From: Atriophallophorus winterbourni
Lineage: Eukaryota > Platyhelminthes > Trematoda > Plagiorchiida > Microphallidae
NCBI GenBank assembly: GCA_013407085.1
Contig: JACCGJ010003016.1
Coordinates: 56,315-120,314, forward strand
Length of the DNA: 64,000 nt
Reading direction: 5' to 3'
Every line of letters starts with the position of its first letter. The stretch's first letter is position 1. This document shows, piece after piece, positions 13,401 through 28,400 of this stretch. The notes beneath the pieces are model-generated. The model had not been told where the DNA came from and did no database searches. It worked only from the letters and a program-made list of their open reading frames with translations. Position numbers and translations under genes: made by a program.

Positions 13401-16400
13401 TTTCACGACTTTTGACAATGAAGCCATCAACATTGTAGCGAACCGGGCCGGCAAAGTGCTGTACCCCGAATGTCTGTTTAAGAATAAATAATATTAAAGA
13501 GATCCCAATTAATAGAAATGGAAATAAATGTTTATCGTATAAATTTACTCTTTTTGGCGGAGTTCACCAATAAATAATAATGAAGAAAATTTCAACTTCG
13601 GCCATACGATTGTCTGATAATTAATTCAGTGGCATTTTCATTTTAATCAGACATAAAATGTAGTGGGCTGCAAGCACTGATATTATAAGACCAAGCTCGC
13701 ATACCATCTGCAACCGATTAATTGATTTTTATTGTGCGAACTGGTCTAACTCTGGTATCTTTGTGCACACAGAGATCAAGAAATGACCATTAAAGCAGTC
13801 GATTTAGTAGTTATTTGAATGTATAATTGACCACAAAATATTTTCAAGGTACTCTCCGTATTTCTAGTACAAATGAAGTGCAAATTCGTTTGCAAAAGCC
13901 TTGGATGGTAATGTAATGCGTATGTGAGAGTTCGATATTGATATTTGGTTTTACTGGCACAGTACAAAGCGTCATTTTCAAGCTAACATTGGTCTATATA
14001 GTATGTTGAGCGCGTTGGTTTCTAAAAAAGTGCCATTGTGATTCATCCATATCGATCGGTAGTTTATATGCCATGTGTCAGCAACCAGACTTGGTTAAGA
14101 AGGTTTAGATTTGCTATGAACAAGATTTTGCTTTCCTCGTTACGTGAGACATTATTGCGAGGAATAGTTATACCGAAGATTCAATATATTAAATTGATAA
14201 TTACAACCCTATCGACTGGAGTTCGCGTCCCTGTTACTGGCAGATTCTATCAAATACGGATGTGTTTCACCATCCATCAACTCACCGCATCTAACGTAGA
14301 GGTTGGCATCAGAAACTGTGGGTTTTCTCTATGCTTCATTGTCAGTTTGTTCAACAATGCTTTGTCAGTCCCGCGAGGCATTCGGCATTCTTCATCAATT
14401 AGTAGAAAAATATTCATAGGTATGTTGGCAATTAGATCCAACGTTTTCTGATTGTCAGAATAGCTGAACTGCACAACCCGAATTCCTTCGGTGGCGTATT
14501 GTTCTTGTTCGGCTTTGAAGATTTTCTTAACGAAGAGTTGTTGCAAGCATTCATTGGTGTAATTGATACAGAGTTGTTCAAAGCTGAAATAAAAACAAGG
14601 ATTTATTTTTGCATAAATTGATTTGTTGGAAATGTACTCGTCGATTTCCGTCAAATTCTTATTTCAAAATACAAATTTCAGCTTTTTTTCTTGTATATTT
14701 CAGGAAAATTTTTTGGTAATGCAGGCACACGGAACCCAATCATGACGCAATTCACAGCAACGAGTCTTGATGGTAGTTCGCATTCATATCTGGACACACT
14801 TACAGAACACCATTTCTCATCATCCTCATGTGCAAAGTTTTATCTAGTAATCAAAAAATAATTGTATCAGGTTTAACCTTTACTCAAGAGACAGCACACA
14901 AATCAACTATGCCTTTTTTGTGATACTGAAAATCATAGGTTTGTAAAGCTCAAACATGTTGAGCTTTCCTGAACTATTGAACATTTTGGTACATTGTTAG
15001 TGCAATTTTGTTTTGAAAAAATCCTTCTGTCTCCCGCTTATTCACTCAGCAGAAACAACAACCGGTTTTGGGAACCAACTTTTGTAGTTGAGTTAAACAG
15101 AATTCTATTGTTTTTTCAGATATAAAATATCTATCATACTGACCTGTTATGCTTGGTGTTCTCGAATCCAAATATATCCAAAATTCCAATCCACTTGTCA
15201 ACAGAATTCACTTTTGAATTAAATTTGGAATTGGAATCCATTCGTTTATCCTGAACTGGTCGAGTAGCAGCGTTTATCTTTTTAACAATCCAAGTGAAGA
15301 GATGATCGTAGAGTAGTTTCATCAGCGAGTCTCGCATTGTACAGGCCTTGGTTACTGGCAAGGTAGCCGCAATCGACTCAACTCCGGTATTCAGACGCTT
15401 GGTTGTTAAAGCCATTCTAAGTTCATCAATGGACACCTAATATACACAAAGGAAAATTCGCGGTTTCAGTAAATACTTTATAGACTTTATTTCCGTAAGT
15501 TTGATTATAACCTTATTAGAATTTGGTCAAAAAGCGACAAATTCAAAATTACGCGTCAAATAATTTGCGAAAATAAATTGCTTGATCTAATTTATACGTA
15601 TATGTCCTGCAAAACAATGTAACCAGAATTGAGCCTGTATTGTCCAGATGCTACAAGCGCGATCAGCGCAAAATCGGTGGAGACCCGTGAGCAAATGCAA
15701 TTGTTCTTACGTAAACATTTAGAGCACATCGACGCGAATCTCAGTCTCAGAAAACGAAACGCGATATCTATAGGCGTTTATTTCTTTGGTGCGATATCAC
15801 TCGGTGACTCCTTTTTTTCAATACTTCTGTTCGTTGTATGGCTTCATTTTTACTATGACTTCAATCTTACAGTTCACAATCGTCGTTCACTGTTTCGAAT
15901 CTCATGTGGACCAATCCTAATGACTCAAACATTTCGGCATCGCTGATAGAATAAATTTGCATTAGGTATGAGCAACCCAAAAAATGGTCATTTATATCAA
16001 TTTAGTGGACTTCATCGAAAATCTATCCGTGATTCTGTGTTGAAAATCGTGCTTCGTCTTACGAAACATAACAGTGACGTTGATTTATAATAATGGTCTA
16101 CAACTTTATAACTGTTCCAAGGTTACTGATCCAAAATTCTGCCTCCATCTGATTAGCGAAGGCAGCTCAAAGTCGTTAATGGAGTTTATTTGCGATGATG
16201 TCGGCAAGATCAAAATAGTCGAGTCAATATCTAACTGTTGTATTGAGAGTTTAATTGAGAAAGACTCAATAATATTTGAAAGAATGAGTGATAAATAATT
16301 TCAAACTTGTTGTCCAAATTTCTTGCCAAGGAAAAACTACATACTCCTGTGAATTTTTAGCGTAACACCTGAGCAACTATGAGACTTTTCGGAATTTCGA

Positions 16401-19400
16401 TAAATTTAAACATTTTTTAGCTAATTTGACGAAGCATTACCCGCATACCGTATCCCACATTTTTGAGAGCTACACCTTTTTCCGTATGAGCGAATTGTGT
16501 TTCAAAATATCCTTAAAAGAAAATTGCTTTTGTATCCAACAGCTCGAGTACATAAATCAGATGATGTATCAGATCCTAACTAATAAACCAAAATTAAATA
16601 GACACTCTAAATAGAAAAGTAAAGCTGAATAATACTTGAGTTGCTGCTGTAAATGTAAACTTTTTTAAGAGATGCAAACGGAAGAAAGAAATATTATTTT
16701 TGTTGCAAATACAACACGACCCTTAAGCATAGAGCCGCTACGTGCTTATACATTTTATAAGTATAAGATTTAAACATTATAACGTGGCCCTAGCTAAGTA
16801 CTTTTCATGAAAGTTCACAGTAGTAGCCATATAATCTGAATGTTATTACTTGCATTAAAATAAGCTTGAAAATCTTATTTGTAACAAAAAACTATTGATC
16901 AATAGCGAGCTACTAAGCTTGACGCAGGACTCAGCCGGAAACCATACAATGAGCGAATCAAAACCCAAACTTTATTCGATTATCTATATCGCCTCCAAAA
17001 GGGTTTGATTTTGGCTTACAATATTTTGACTGCGACAAATCATCCTTTGCAATGCTTATTCAATCTAAGGACACGCATAAGACATGAGCTCGCAAATCGA
17101 CCATGACAGTCCCTCTGTAGACAAAATTTTTCATTGTGCGAGTTTGTTTTACTTCGAAAATTCTATTAAATTGCGCTGGGAACTAACCCAAATCAAAACA
17201 TGATTAAGAAAAATTATTGATGTTATTTTGACGCTATGCCATACATCGAAGAAAACTATACATCCTGACATCATGGATCTACATGCCCTTTGGATTTTTA
17301 ACTGATTTTTCGACTACTCAGTTAGCAACCAAATCCAGTTTTTACTCATTATATTATTCGTAATTTCCATATTATTCTACGGTTTTCTGTAGATCTATAT
17401 GCGTTTTATACAATTAAAATTGAATTGAATTAAATGGAGTTCAATTTTGGTATGCGAACACTGCATTTTCACAACGTCTTTGGCTTTGTTCTGCTAACGC
17501 TCGCAAAAATCTAAATATCCGAGGAATTTTGTTTAAAAAAGCGGACACTTTACAACACCGAATTATTAGGGGTAAAAAATTGGGGAATAGAATATAACTT
17601 CTAGAGTATAACAAATTTATGGCTCACAAATGATGATTATTTGCTCAAGTAAGTCGGATTTTACATTAGATAACACCGTGCAAGAAGAGTCCACCACATT
17701 TTGAGGCAGGGGAATTCATAAAATTGTGAACGTACAGCAGAAAATGGCGCGGACAATCAATAAAGAAACTGAAGTCAAAAGGCTAAGGTGTAACAGACTA
17801 GCGTTTCCGAACAGCTTTTACTGAATATCTATTTCAATTCATATATGTTGTGCTTTATTATATTGAAACCTGTAGTGTTTGACAGGTAAACATATATTTC
17901 TCACGTCTCTCAGCAAAACTTATCGATCGATTCAAACGGCATTTTCGGCCGACGAAATGAAAAACAGCAAACATCTGATTGAACCGAACTGAGACCATTC
18001 GATATATAGCAAGGTGGTTATATCAATTAAAGCCAAGTAAAACTTTGCTGAATTTTTCTTTCACTTTTATTGTACAAGCATACAGGATTTAGCTTAACAG
18101 CCGTTTTTTTAACGGTCAGGGAAATAACATCTAAGATATATGAACCAAATAAGTGTTTTCGGTCGATCAATCCCCGGTCTACCAAATTGCTCCACACGCA
18201 CTCAAATCCGGTGAGTTCTATTAACACTCTCTATATTAAAGTGAATTTCATAATTTCATCCTGCCTGATGCTGGAAGTGAGGCAAATTCGAACTCTATGA
18301 ACACCGAGCATTCACTATTCCTCAATTCTAAACAGGAAAACCATAATTATGGTTCATACAAGCAGGAAAAGTTCAAAATTTATTACGTTATTACTTCCTT
18401 CATATGCGATTAGCTTGCGCCAGTTCAAGACCTCTTGCTCCGAAGGACGTGCACTTAAGAAGTGTCAAAACAATCTCTAATATTTCGTCTCACAGAGTCA
18501 TAACGGCAGAGTATTCAGCGTCTGTTGACCCAGGAAAAGTTTATAGATAGTACATCTTCTCAACGTTTATGAAGCATGAAAACATTGGTTAGTAATACAA
18601 TAGTTTTGAAACGCTTCTTGAAGCAGCACTTCCTTCAGAGACTTTCGGTGGATGTCCAACAGATACTATCAAAATCTAGCGATGCCATTGGGCTTTTTCA
18701 ACTAGCGCACATGGCGAATAAGAATGCAGAGATGAAAACACCATCTATCATTTCAATTAGCCAGAAGTTATTTCCTTGAGAGATACTGTTACCGCTTGAC
18801 TTGTATAGCGGTCGGCACACGTTAGCAGATGTTTGCATCCGTCGATGTTTAAATGGATCACGTTATACTGTAGTTTGTGACATGACTATAATTATTACGC
18901 GACCTGTTGTACCCCGAGCCTATAGACCAGTCATTAGATTTTATACAGAACATGACATACGTCACATAGCGTAGAGCATTTTTTACCAGGAACGAACAAG
19001 AAAGTAAGACAGATGGCAAGAGATTGCCTTTCTTGCCAACATGACTTTCGATTCCCAATTTATATGGCCAATGAAAATTCCTACCAAACTGGAGCATATC
19101 CATATCATCCACGAACAGAAACATTTTGGATGGTATTAGTGAGGGTAAATCGTTTGTGTTTAGTAGAAAAAGAGCGGACGTAGTACAGGTCCATTTGGAC
19201 TTGGCTACTGGTTTTAATTTAATTTGATAACAGGCTTTTCACTCCAACTTTGCGTGATGATCTGACAAGTATTCGTAAGACCACAAATGGAATTGATTAC
19301 AGATTACTAAATGCTACCAGGTTCCAGGTGACTTGAATAATGAAATACATTTTGAGAAATAAATCTGGATAAAAACTAAACATTAATTTTGTTATATATA

Positions 19401-22400
19401 ATCACTTACTAAAGCGCATATTTCAAATGAATGCCCCTTTATTTACATGTCTACACGAATAATAAATTGTTATCACGCTCTTTCTCTTATACGGCGATTT
19501 TCATGCTACACTCTACAGGATCGTTTTTTCTTGCTAAACGAATTAAAATGTTTGCCTTCAGAAAGAAGCGATGACTTAATGTTAAGCGCTTTGTCTATCT
19601 CATCTGTCAAACGTGGTTATCAAACAGTTAAAACTATCCGTAACGATAATCATACCAGCACACAATTATCAACACGCATATACCAACATGAAAAATTTTC
19701 CTTCTGCGATATCTTGAAATAATGTTAGTGCGAAAGTGAGAAATAATATAAATTAGCAAAATTAATCGATCAATCGTGGCATTATACCAATCGTGTATGG
19801 GGAATCCGCCTACACATCGGCACGTTGATTACCCCAAGAAGTTTTGCGGCAAACTCTTGATTTTGAAGACAATGTTCAACAATGAAACTCCCGTTGTCCA
19901 TCACATTTACAGAATCCGTGAATTCCAAGTTACCCAAGTGTAGCAACGCGGCGAGCAGACTCCAACAACTCTCGATTTCCTGATCAGAGAATTCCAACAA
20001 TCGCATCGCGTCGATCAACTGAGAGAATCGGGACTTGTCTTTCACCTCGATGTACTGCTTGATCTGATCCTGAAATTATTGTAACACTTCTTCGATTCTT
20101 AATTATATACTTTAAATGATATGTTAAGTCGAATAACGAGTTCAAATCTACATACCTCGTGCTGATTAAGTCTTCGTATAACGATAGTTACAGGTTTTCG
20201 TGTATAAATTGACTGGCAATACATTTATTCACAGCGTTCAACTTTTTGCACAGAAAGTCGACAAAGAAAGGCTATTTCGTCTACAAGTTACGATCAACAT
20301 TACTTTGTGAGTAAGTATTAATTGACAAGAAACTGCAGTTGAACAAATGTTGTTCAATGATGCCAAGCACAATTACTAATTCACCTCGCTGCCAAAAAGC
20401 AACAATTAGCAAAAGATGTTTAATTTTGGTTTTCTGATTAGAGGCATTAATGTGTAGAATCTCGATAAAATAGGAGCAGTTCCTATTAGTTGAAAAGATA
20501 ATTTTAGCAGGAATGAATGATTTGAACAAATATCGGGTGGTGATTTGCTTTGCTTTTCATCACAAAAATGGTTTGATAAGCTGTGCAGTCACTTTCTACT
20601 TAGTTTATTAAAATGAACCGTATTCGACCGTACGTGTGATCCAATGAATCGCATAAGCTTGATGTCGTTATGATATCTCTACGTGCAAATAACGAGTGAA
20701 CGCGCTAAATAAGTATTAATTGCCTACGCATGCAGTTTTTGCTATTAGAATGATCATCAGTAAGCTAATTTGGCTGGTACAAAAATATGAAGTTGCGTTT
20801 GTTACTAAGAGTATCTTGAATAATTCAAAATAAATACGCGGGATCTATTTCTACAATTAAGCGACTGATATAGCATCAAATATCGGAGGTTTGAAGCCGT
20901 AAGTCAAATTGCCTAGAATCATATCGTAAACATGAAAGTAGAATACAATGTTGAAAGGTCTATTGATTTGGGTCTAATATATAAACATTTATCAATCAAA
21001 CTATTCCTGCAGTTTATTCTAGCCAGACTATGCAGGTAGCCGCAAAATTGCTTTTCGATAGAAATTCTTTGGATAGAATAGATTTGAATAAGCAAATATG
21101 ATAGGTTACTCTTGACGGTTGCCAAAATAAACGTTATCCAAAATTCATAATAAAGCTAATCCTCCGTCGTAAGATACTAACAGTTTGCATAATGAGCATA
21201 TTCAATTCTTCTCAGCGCCACCAGATGCTAAGACGTGTAATAAATAAGACCCGTAGTTGTTAGCGCATGACATGAAAAATTTATTCCCATCCAACCACGG
21301 TTTCAAGTCACACTGACTCCACATTGGAAAATTGAAGAACCATAAACCACTGGTTGCGTGTAAGTTTGAAGAACGCATGCGCAATATTACGGAATCACGT
21401 TGATTGTCAAAGTGGTTCTGATGTTACTGATGCTTTTTATTGTGTGCAACAAATTGGTAGATTGATGTTCAAAATGCAAATAGTCTAATTAACAAAATAC
21501 GTCTCAGCATTCTATTAAAACTTTTCGAGCTGTTGTTCTTAAGTGGCAACTGCTACCGAATGATATAACATTTGTGACTGTTCTCCGCAGCAAACGTATT
21601 TCAGCAGAACAAAGGTTGGTCTCGTTGACATTTGGTGCTGAAAGTTATTCTTGTCAACTCACTGGAATTAGGCAACGAAATCCTTGCGAGATATCCAGCC
21701 CACAGCTTGTCTTTCGCCCGGGTGTTAGGCCGGCATACATGTAATAGAACACATGAAAATTCCATTCCCCGGGATTGCGTCTTATGATTCTCGATTTTTC
21801 CAACAAATATGATTCAATGTGAGCGTTGGCAATGCTGTCGCGGTTTGCATTGTACTGCAGAGAAATGAATTTTCCGAAGCGAGATGAGTTATCGTTGCGG
21901 ACAGTTTTTGCATTTCCGAAGGCTGAAATTGGACCATAAAACGTTTTTTTAATATTTTGAAACAGCATCTTCATTGTGAACGATCATTCAGAAAGGTAAC
22001 TAACAACGCAACGGAACTAAAATCGTATAAAAACAGAAATTGATAGCGGGAATTTAAGTGCATTGGTACTTTAACTAGTACTACTTTGAAAATTTTGATT
22101 TTTCGCACCCCTCGTGCTTACAAATGCCACCTGTTCATAACTCTTAATAATAAACTAGTCGACGAAACGTGAATATTTTTAGTTAGACTTTGAGGATGGC
22201 CAAGGATGATAAAGCATGTCTTACATCAAATTCGCTAGTTTATAGGCCGTATACAATAAACTAGTGTATGCGAACGATGAATCACTTAGTGATCTTTAGT
22301 GAACCGTTGACACAGTAATACTTGATCCGTTCTGTATCATGTGTACCCTTGTCATGTACACTTCAGCTACAATTTCGAACCAGGTGAACCCAGCAAGATT

Positions 22401-25400
22401 AATTAAATGTGCATTGAAACAGTGATAAGCTGATGAGCAGGGTTTTAATGTGAAATGTATGTGTAAATGTGAAGGATGCCAGAAGTGGCAAATCGTTTCA
22501 TTTACATGTGTTTCACGGCTTACTCAGGACCACCCTTTCTACCAAAATGTTCAAAATCAAGCCTTGTTATAGCACAAATTTTTTCTAAATAACAAATCTT
22601 ATTTAATATATAAATCGTGTTACAAAATGATGTACCACGACCTCTGTGATGAAGCGATATTGGTCCTTGTCAGAGACATAAAAGAAACGTTACCACAAAT
22701 AATAATTTATCACAACTTAGTTCATTATCATACTTTCTCGATGATAATTAAGCAGCACCGGCTGTGCATCTCACGTGATTCCTTCACGTAAAAGTGAATA
22801 CGCAACTGTTCCTTTGTCTTTCAACCTGGTGCAAGACCACCAATAATGATAAAACATTTGTCACAACTCTACATAACAACAAGAAGTAAAACGGCAGCGC
22901 ACGTCATGGCTCGTATTCAATGGGGACAGATTCATTTTATTCTCTATTTCGCATACTCACCTTCAATAATGGGATTGGATTCCATTATTTTATTCTTGAT
23001 GCTTGAATTTTCGGCACTCAGTTTGGTAAAATAGTGAATCAGCAATTTCGTGCTCTCCGTTTTGCCCGCTCCGCTTTCGCCACTAGCATGGAAAAACTGA
23101 CGATTTAGGCATGTGAGATGGTAATACAGAAATTGATTGACTTCGGTAACTTGTAACATGCAGTTAATCTGTATCATATTGCTCGGTTCGAATGAGGATT
23201 AGGAGGAATCAATTCAGGCCAAATGAGGTCAAATCACATATCCTGTCTCAATGTCGAATACGCTGTTCATACAGCCTTGATGACACACGATCCACCGTTG
23301 AGCATATCATCCCCTGGGTCCCAATTCATTTTTGAGGTCAACCTGACCAACGGTTTTCGCGTCCACCCCCGAATCTCACAACACAGGAGAACGCCGATAG
23401 GTCAAACGCGGTTATCATGTACATGACAAATAAACAAAACATTCCGTATCAGGTTACCATAACACTGTTCTGAACTTGCGTGTACCGATGATGGGGATGC
23501 GATTACAACAATGTATTGGTCGTTTATAGTCACCTTGAGTGTTTGGCCAGGAATCACTTTGTGATTCTGCATTTCAACATCGTGGTTCTTTGTAAGAATC
23601 CTATACAGCAGTGGAATACAAGAATACCTTTTTATCACCATATCAATTTTTCTAGGCAAACAGGCAGAAACCGGTTGTACTGTGTAGGAGATGAGAACGT
23701 GAGGACCACAATATTCTGTCTGTAGCGGTTGTCACTTTCATCTGATATGTCAATCGGCATCGTGCCAACACGTTCAATTCAATGCCCTCATCACGTTAAT
23801 CCTCTTTGACCGACCATATTTTTGTTAGCATCCTTCGGTCAATGTCCACCATTGATGTACATCATGACCGTGACGGATTGCATATCATTCGATTGCGGCT
23901 GACGTTGTTCATCCTTTCAAACTTTCGAGTATGTCGTTGCTCGAACTGTTCTAATGCAATCCTTTCGAAACCCAAAATATTACAGGTCCGCGATTATCTT
24001 TGTCATTTTTTGGGTTCATCCTCCTCTTGTGTTGTGACGTAGGATGCTGTTCTGCATATCACGTAAAAACAATCGCAATCATCGCTTAATCATTTCAAAT
24101 CTCCACAATATGAGTTAACTCGTAATCTCGCCGGTAAATATTTTACGCCCGATGACGCATTAAACAAACGTATCAGAATTCATTCTACTAGAGTGTGAGG
24201 GTGAAATTCCACTTGGGAATCGGTTTAGTCATGTGCACATACGACACATGCAGCTCAACCAATTGAATGTTTCAGAGCATCGTACACTTTTCAGACAGCT
24301 TCGGGATAGATTTATATGGTACCGATCCTATCGTCTGTACACGAAATAACAAATACATTTGCAAATACAAACAGTAGATTTGGATGGAACAAATTTGTGT
24401 GTACACTATTTTCTCTTTTCATTTTAGTGATGTGCTCGCAATTTTGCATCTAAATTCTGATAATGAATCATGCAATTTGTAATTTAGCTCGTGTCTAAAA
24501 TTTTATGGATTTTGCAGTTTAGATAGATCCATCAAACATTACCGTATCTTAGGTTGTCTCAATTTCGTTAGTCATTTTTATTCTTTATTCAGCTATTGTG
24601 GCCGGATACGTTAACATGAAGCTGCAGAGGTGATACTTAAGGGAATAGAAAAAGTAATAAGTTGTGGGTATCATCAAATCGGAAACCATGTGCAAATCGT
24701 CGGTCGATCAGCCTCGGAGCGGAAAAATCTGGAATCGAAACAACACAGAATGAAGCGAAAAGGGGGTGACAAAAAGCAGGAAACCAACTGGCCGTCCATC
24801 GGTTTGCAACTGACAAGTCTAGACAACAAAAATGAAGTAAGGGTATATTTGGATAGCATTCGTGGGCGTAACGCGGCGTGCGTAAATAATAATACACCTT
24901 CGGGTAGAAAATTCATTGACCTCTCTATATAATATTGCAGACGTGTGAAGTGCATTAACAATGATTGCTAATGACGAGCTTTCGTATGCTATGCAGAATA
25001 CCACCCTGCGGTATGACGCAAGAGCAGGAAGCGCCAAAGCGACCGACGACAACAAGAGCCAACCTGTAATTATTCAAGTTTCGGGTGGATTGCATGAGAA
25101 CGCTGTGGAACGATATAGAAGTTCGGTCAATGAGCACAGCTTGAATTAAACTGGTCGGCACGAAATCGATAACAAACCAAATTCAACTGACAACCGGCAA
25201 AGGCAGTTTGAGGACAGTGTTATGATGACGAGATCTACCTATATAAGATATCGTGCTTAATTCTTTGTCATGTGTGTAATGAACTCGTTTGACCTTTTGT
25301 TTAGGATTCCTGAGTGAATGCGATTAGCGTTTGTCAGGTCGACCTCAGAAATGAATTGAGACACATTCGACAAGTTGCTGTAAAGAGCGGGGGATGGCGT

Positions 25401-28400
25401 TGTTATGGGTGTATCAAGTGTCATCGATGACGGTGTGAACTGTGCAATAGAGGTTACGACAGCATACGTCATTTCGACTCGACTGACCTGTTGTAATTCT
25501 CCCACACACCTGCAATGTAAGTTCACCCACTGGACAGGGTGAAAGACCGTCACGGTTTTTTTCCTAATTATTTTTGGTACCCGCTTTATACAAGGGTATG
25601 TTGGACAGTTTGATTAAGTCATTTCCGGAATATGCAGCTACAATTGAATCTGGACGTTTCGATTTAATTTAACCTGTCCACATACGCTTATATTTACATC
25701 TTTTATCAAATTTCCTTCCGGTTAAGTATTAGAGCTCACCTAATTATGATGCATTGGTTATTTGCATTTTGTTTCAGTTCTGCCAAGGCCATGTCACCGA
25801 TTGCGAACAAATGGCAAGGTAAACGTCCGATTGGTATGCTTCGATATTTTCGAATGATATCGTCCGAATAAATGGGCAGATTTTCGTACGGGTTCATAGC
25901 GATCACCAGTGATCCAACATACGTCTGTGCAATGAAGAATGTTAGCCATATTATATATAATAAATTAGGCGTCAGGTTAAACTTTCAGATGAGTCAGGAA
26001 AAGATGGAATGATGTAATGCCAGCTTTTTTGATTATTAGACTAAATCAGCATTCTCGTCATCGTCCGACGAGGAGTTCGATTAGGATTATTCTTTTAAAC
26101 TGATACATGTACAAATAGCAAAAATGAATAATCGTGGTAAACAATTATAATGTCTAAACAAAAATGCTCCTTTGTATGCATTTATATCACGCACACCCAC
26201 ACGGCAGGTTTCGTGCTGTTTGCACTCATCAGGCGATTTCTTTTACTTCATTCATTCATGTGAAAGCTTTTTTCAAGGTACAGATCAAGATATGCCACTT
26301 CGCTAGAGCTGGAGAAATAATTAACGGCTTTGATGCGGTTTCCAATTATGTTGAGTTCAGCAAAACGAATATGAAAACGCATGCGGATCCTGATCCTACT
26401 GTCCCTACCTGATGAGTTCAAACAGCAGAAAACCGGTCATGGAGTGTGTGTGTGTGTGTGTGATGGAAATGCATGCAAATGAACTTTTTTGTTTGTTTGT
26501 TTTGTTTGTTTCAAATTTACCTACGAATGTCGAAAACAATTGATTTGAATCATTCGAAATTTGTGTACTTTCACTTTGCATGCCCTCGCTATCCGAGAAA
26601 CCAAGCAGACGTTTATATTACATAACTGTTCACATTATTTCACCACTTTTACTTGATCAAAATTGTATATCCATTTCGTTGGAATCATTGATTCGTTGTA
26701 ATGAACGGCAGATAATTACACATCATGCCCAGAGCAGCATGCACTAGAATTTGTTGCCTGCTTGCGGATGATTCTGAATTACATTATTATTTTTCCTTGC
26801 ATCAATAATATCAACATCTTGCATTATTCTAAACAGGATTTGATTCAGGGATGGATGGATACGATTGGGGAACTGCTTAGTTTCCTGTATATCAGGACAT
26901 TTTCTGATTTTTCTACCACAAATGCTAAACCTTGTAACAGTGAATGTGCAAGCTAGCTATGGACTTACACGGTTCAAACCATTTAACGCAGTTCCCAGCG
27001 GCAATAAATAATTGTGATGGTTCATAGCGAGGCTAGTCTGTCAAACAACATATCGCAACTCATCTAATAACTACACTGAGAGACACGAAACATGCAAACT
27101 TAGCTTTACTCAAAACGCTCAGAAAATTAATTCTGGTTTTATACGATAATTAAACGGCTATCGATCTGCAATGACAGGAAAAGCTGAGATTAAACGTTAT
27201 GTCTTATTATTTTGATGTTAACAGCGATTGAATTACTTCATCTATTGATAAATATTTAATCAAATTTACGTATGAAATTGGCGACGAATCCCGGCACACG
27301 GTACATACTGCAAGTGACGCAGATAGATTGTAATATCCTACTTTGTAGAAGGTTTCCAATAATAATAAAATCAGTAAAATAAATTTACAGTGACTTGTGA
27401 TTTCGAAGTCGAACCGAGACACACCGTTTCACATAATTATTTAAGCGGTTGCATAGCAAAGTCGTCTAATTATTCACCACCAAATCTATTTGGTCGACAC
27501 TGGAGTAATTCCCATTGCATAAAATACCGTGGTCAGTTGGTTCACAACTTAAACTCTTCACACGACTTCCGTTTGTGGAATGTATTTGAAGCAATCAACA
27601 CGTAAAAATTGACTAGCAATGGTTTGCTTACAGCGTCGTGCGCCAATATACCACGCCATCGTAACACATTCGATTTACAAAACACAATGATCAATTTTGT
27701 GAGTATTCAGCATCGGGTATGTAGCTTGTCACCGTTCGTTTCATGCCATCCGTGTAATGCAGCTCCAATGGTCATGTCGAATCAATTAATATTTGTTCAC
27801 GTGCACAAGCATCACGTGTTCGTTTCAAAAATGACATCAACATAAATGAGTACGCTCAATAATCCGCAGGAAGATTGATTGCTTGTTTTCATATTCACTG
27901 TTTGACTTAAATAACATTTTCTCAAATCATGAGACCTCAAATTTGTCATGAATTGATACATAAATATTAGATAAGTCGCATTGAATTCATCAAAAAGGCT
28001 CTTTGAACTTCAGCTACAATAAGAATTGTGAAGTTAAGCGATACTGACTGAAGAAAGTGACTGTAATTAGAAATAAATCTTAATTATATTCAAGTATACC
28101 AAAGGTATCTTTAACCATGTTTAAAGGAAAGAAATAGTGGATAGTTTACTCAAAATTAACCATGGATTTTATTGTTAGTGAAAATAAAATACGTATTTTG
28201 ATTTTGGCATCTACGGTCTAATCAGAGACTGCCAAGTGAGCAAGAAAAAACAAATTTTTAGCAAACTGTTTATGCGCAAACGGTACTGAGGGATGTTCCA
28301 CACATCTGATGTTATGTTATGGGCGTGGGGGAAGATTGTATAATAGGTGAGCCTATCAAAAGTCAGGCCAAGGTTGAAGTCCTGCAACTGTTTTACATTC

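Noticed and set aside
14038..14451. 137-codon plus-strand frame
   Set aside because: It overlaps myosin exon 8 in antisense. The minus strand carries the conserved motor motifs.
20070..21662. Missing myosin exon between exons 5 and 6
   Set aside because: Phases agree without it, and no sequence with motor motifs and splice sites was found. The shorter loop is more likely real.
24630..24932. 100-codon plus-strand frame in the exon 3-4 intron
   Set aside because: No domain, competing open frames on the opposite strand, and a position beside repeat V make it unlikely to be a gene.
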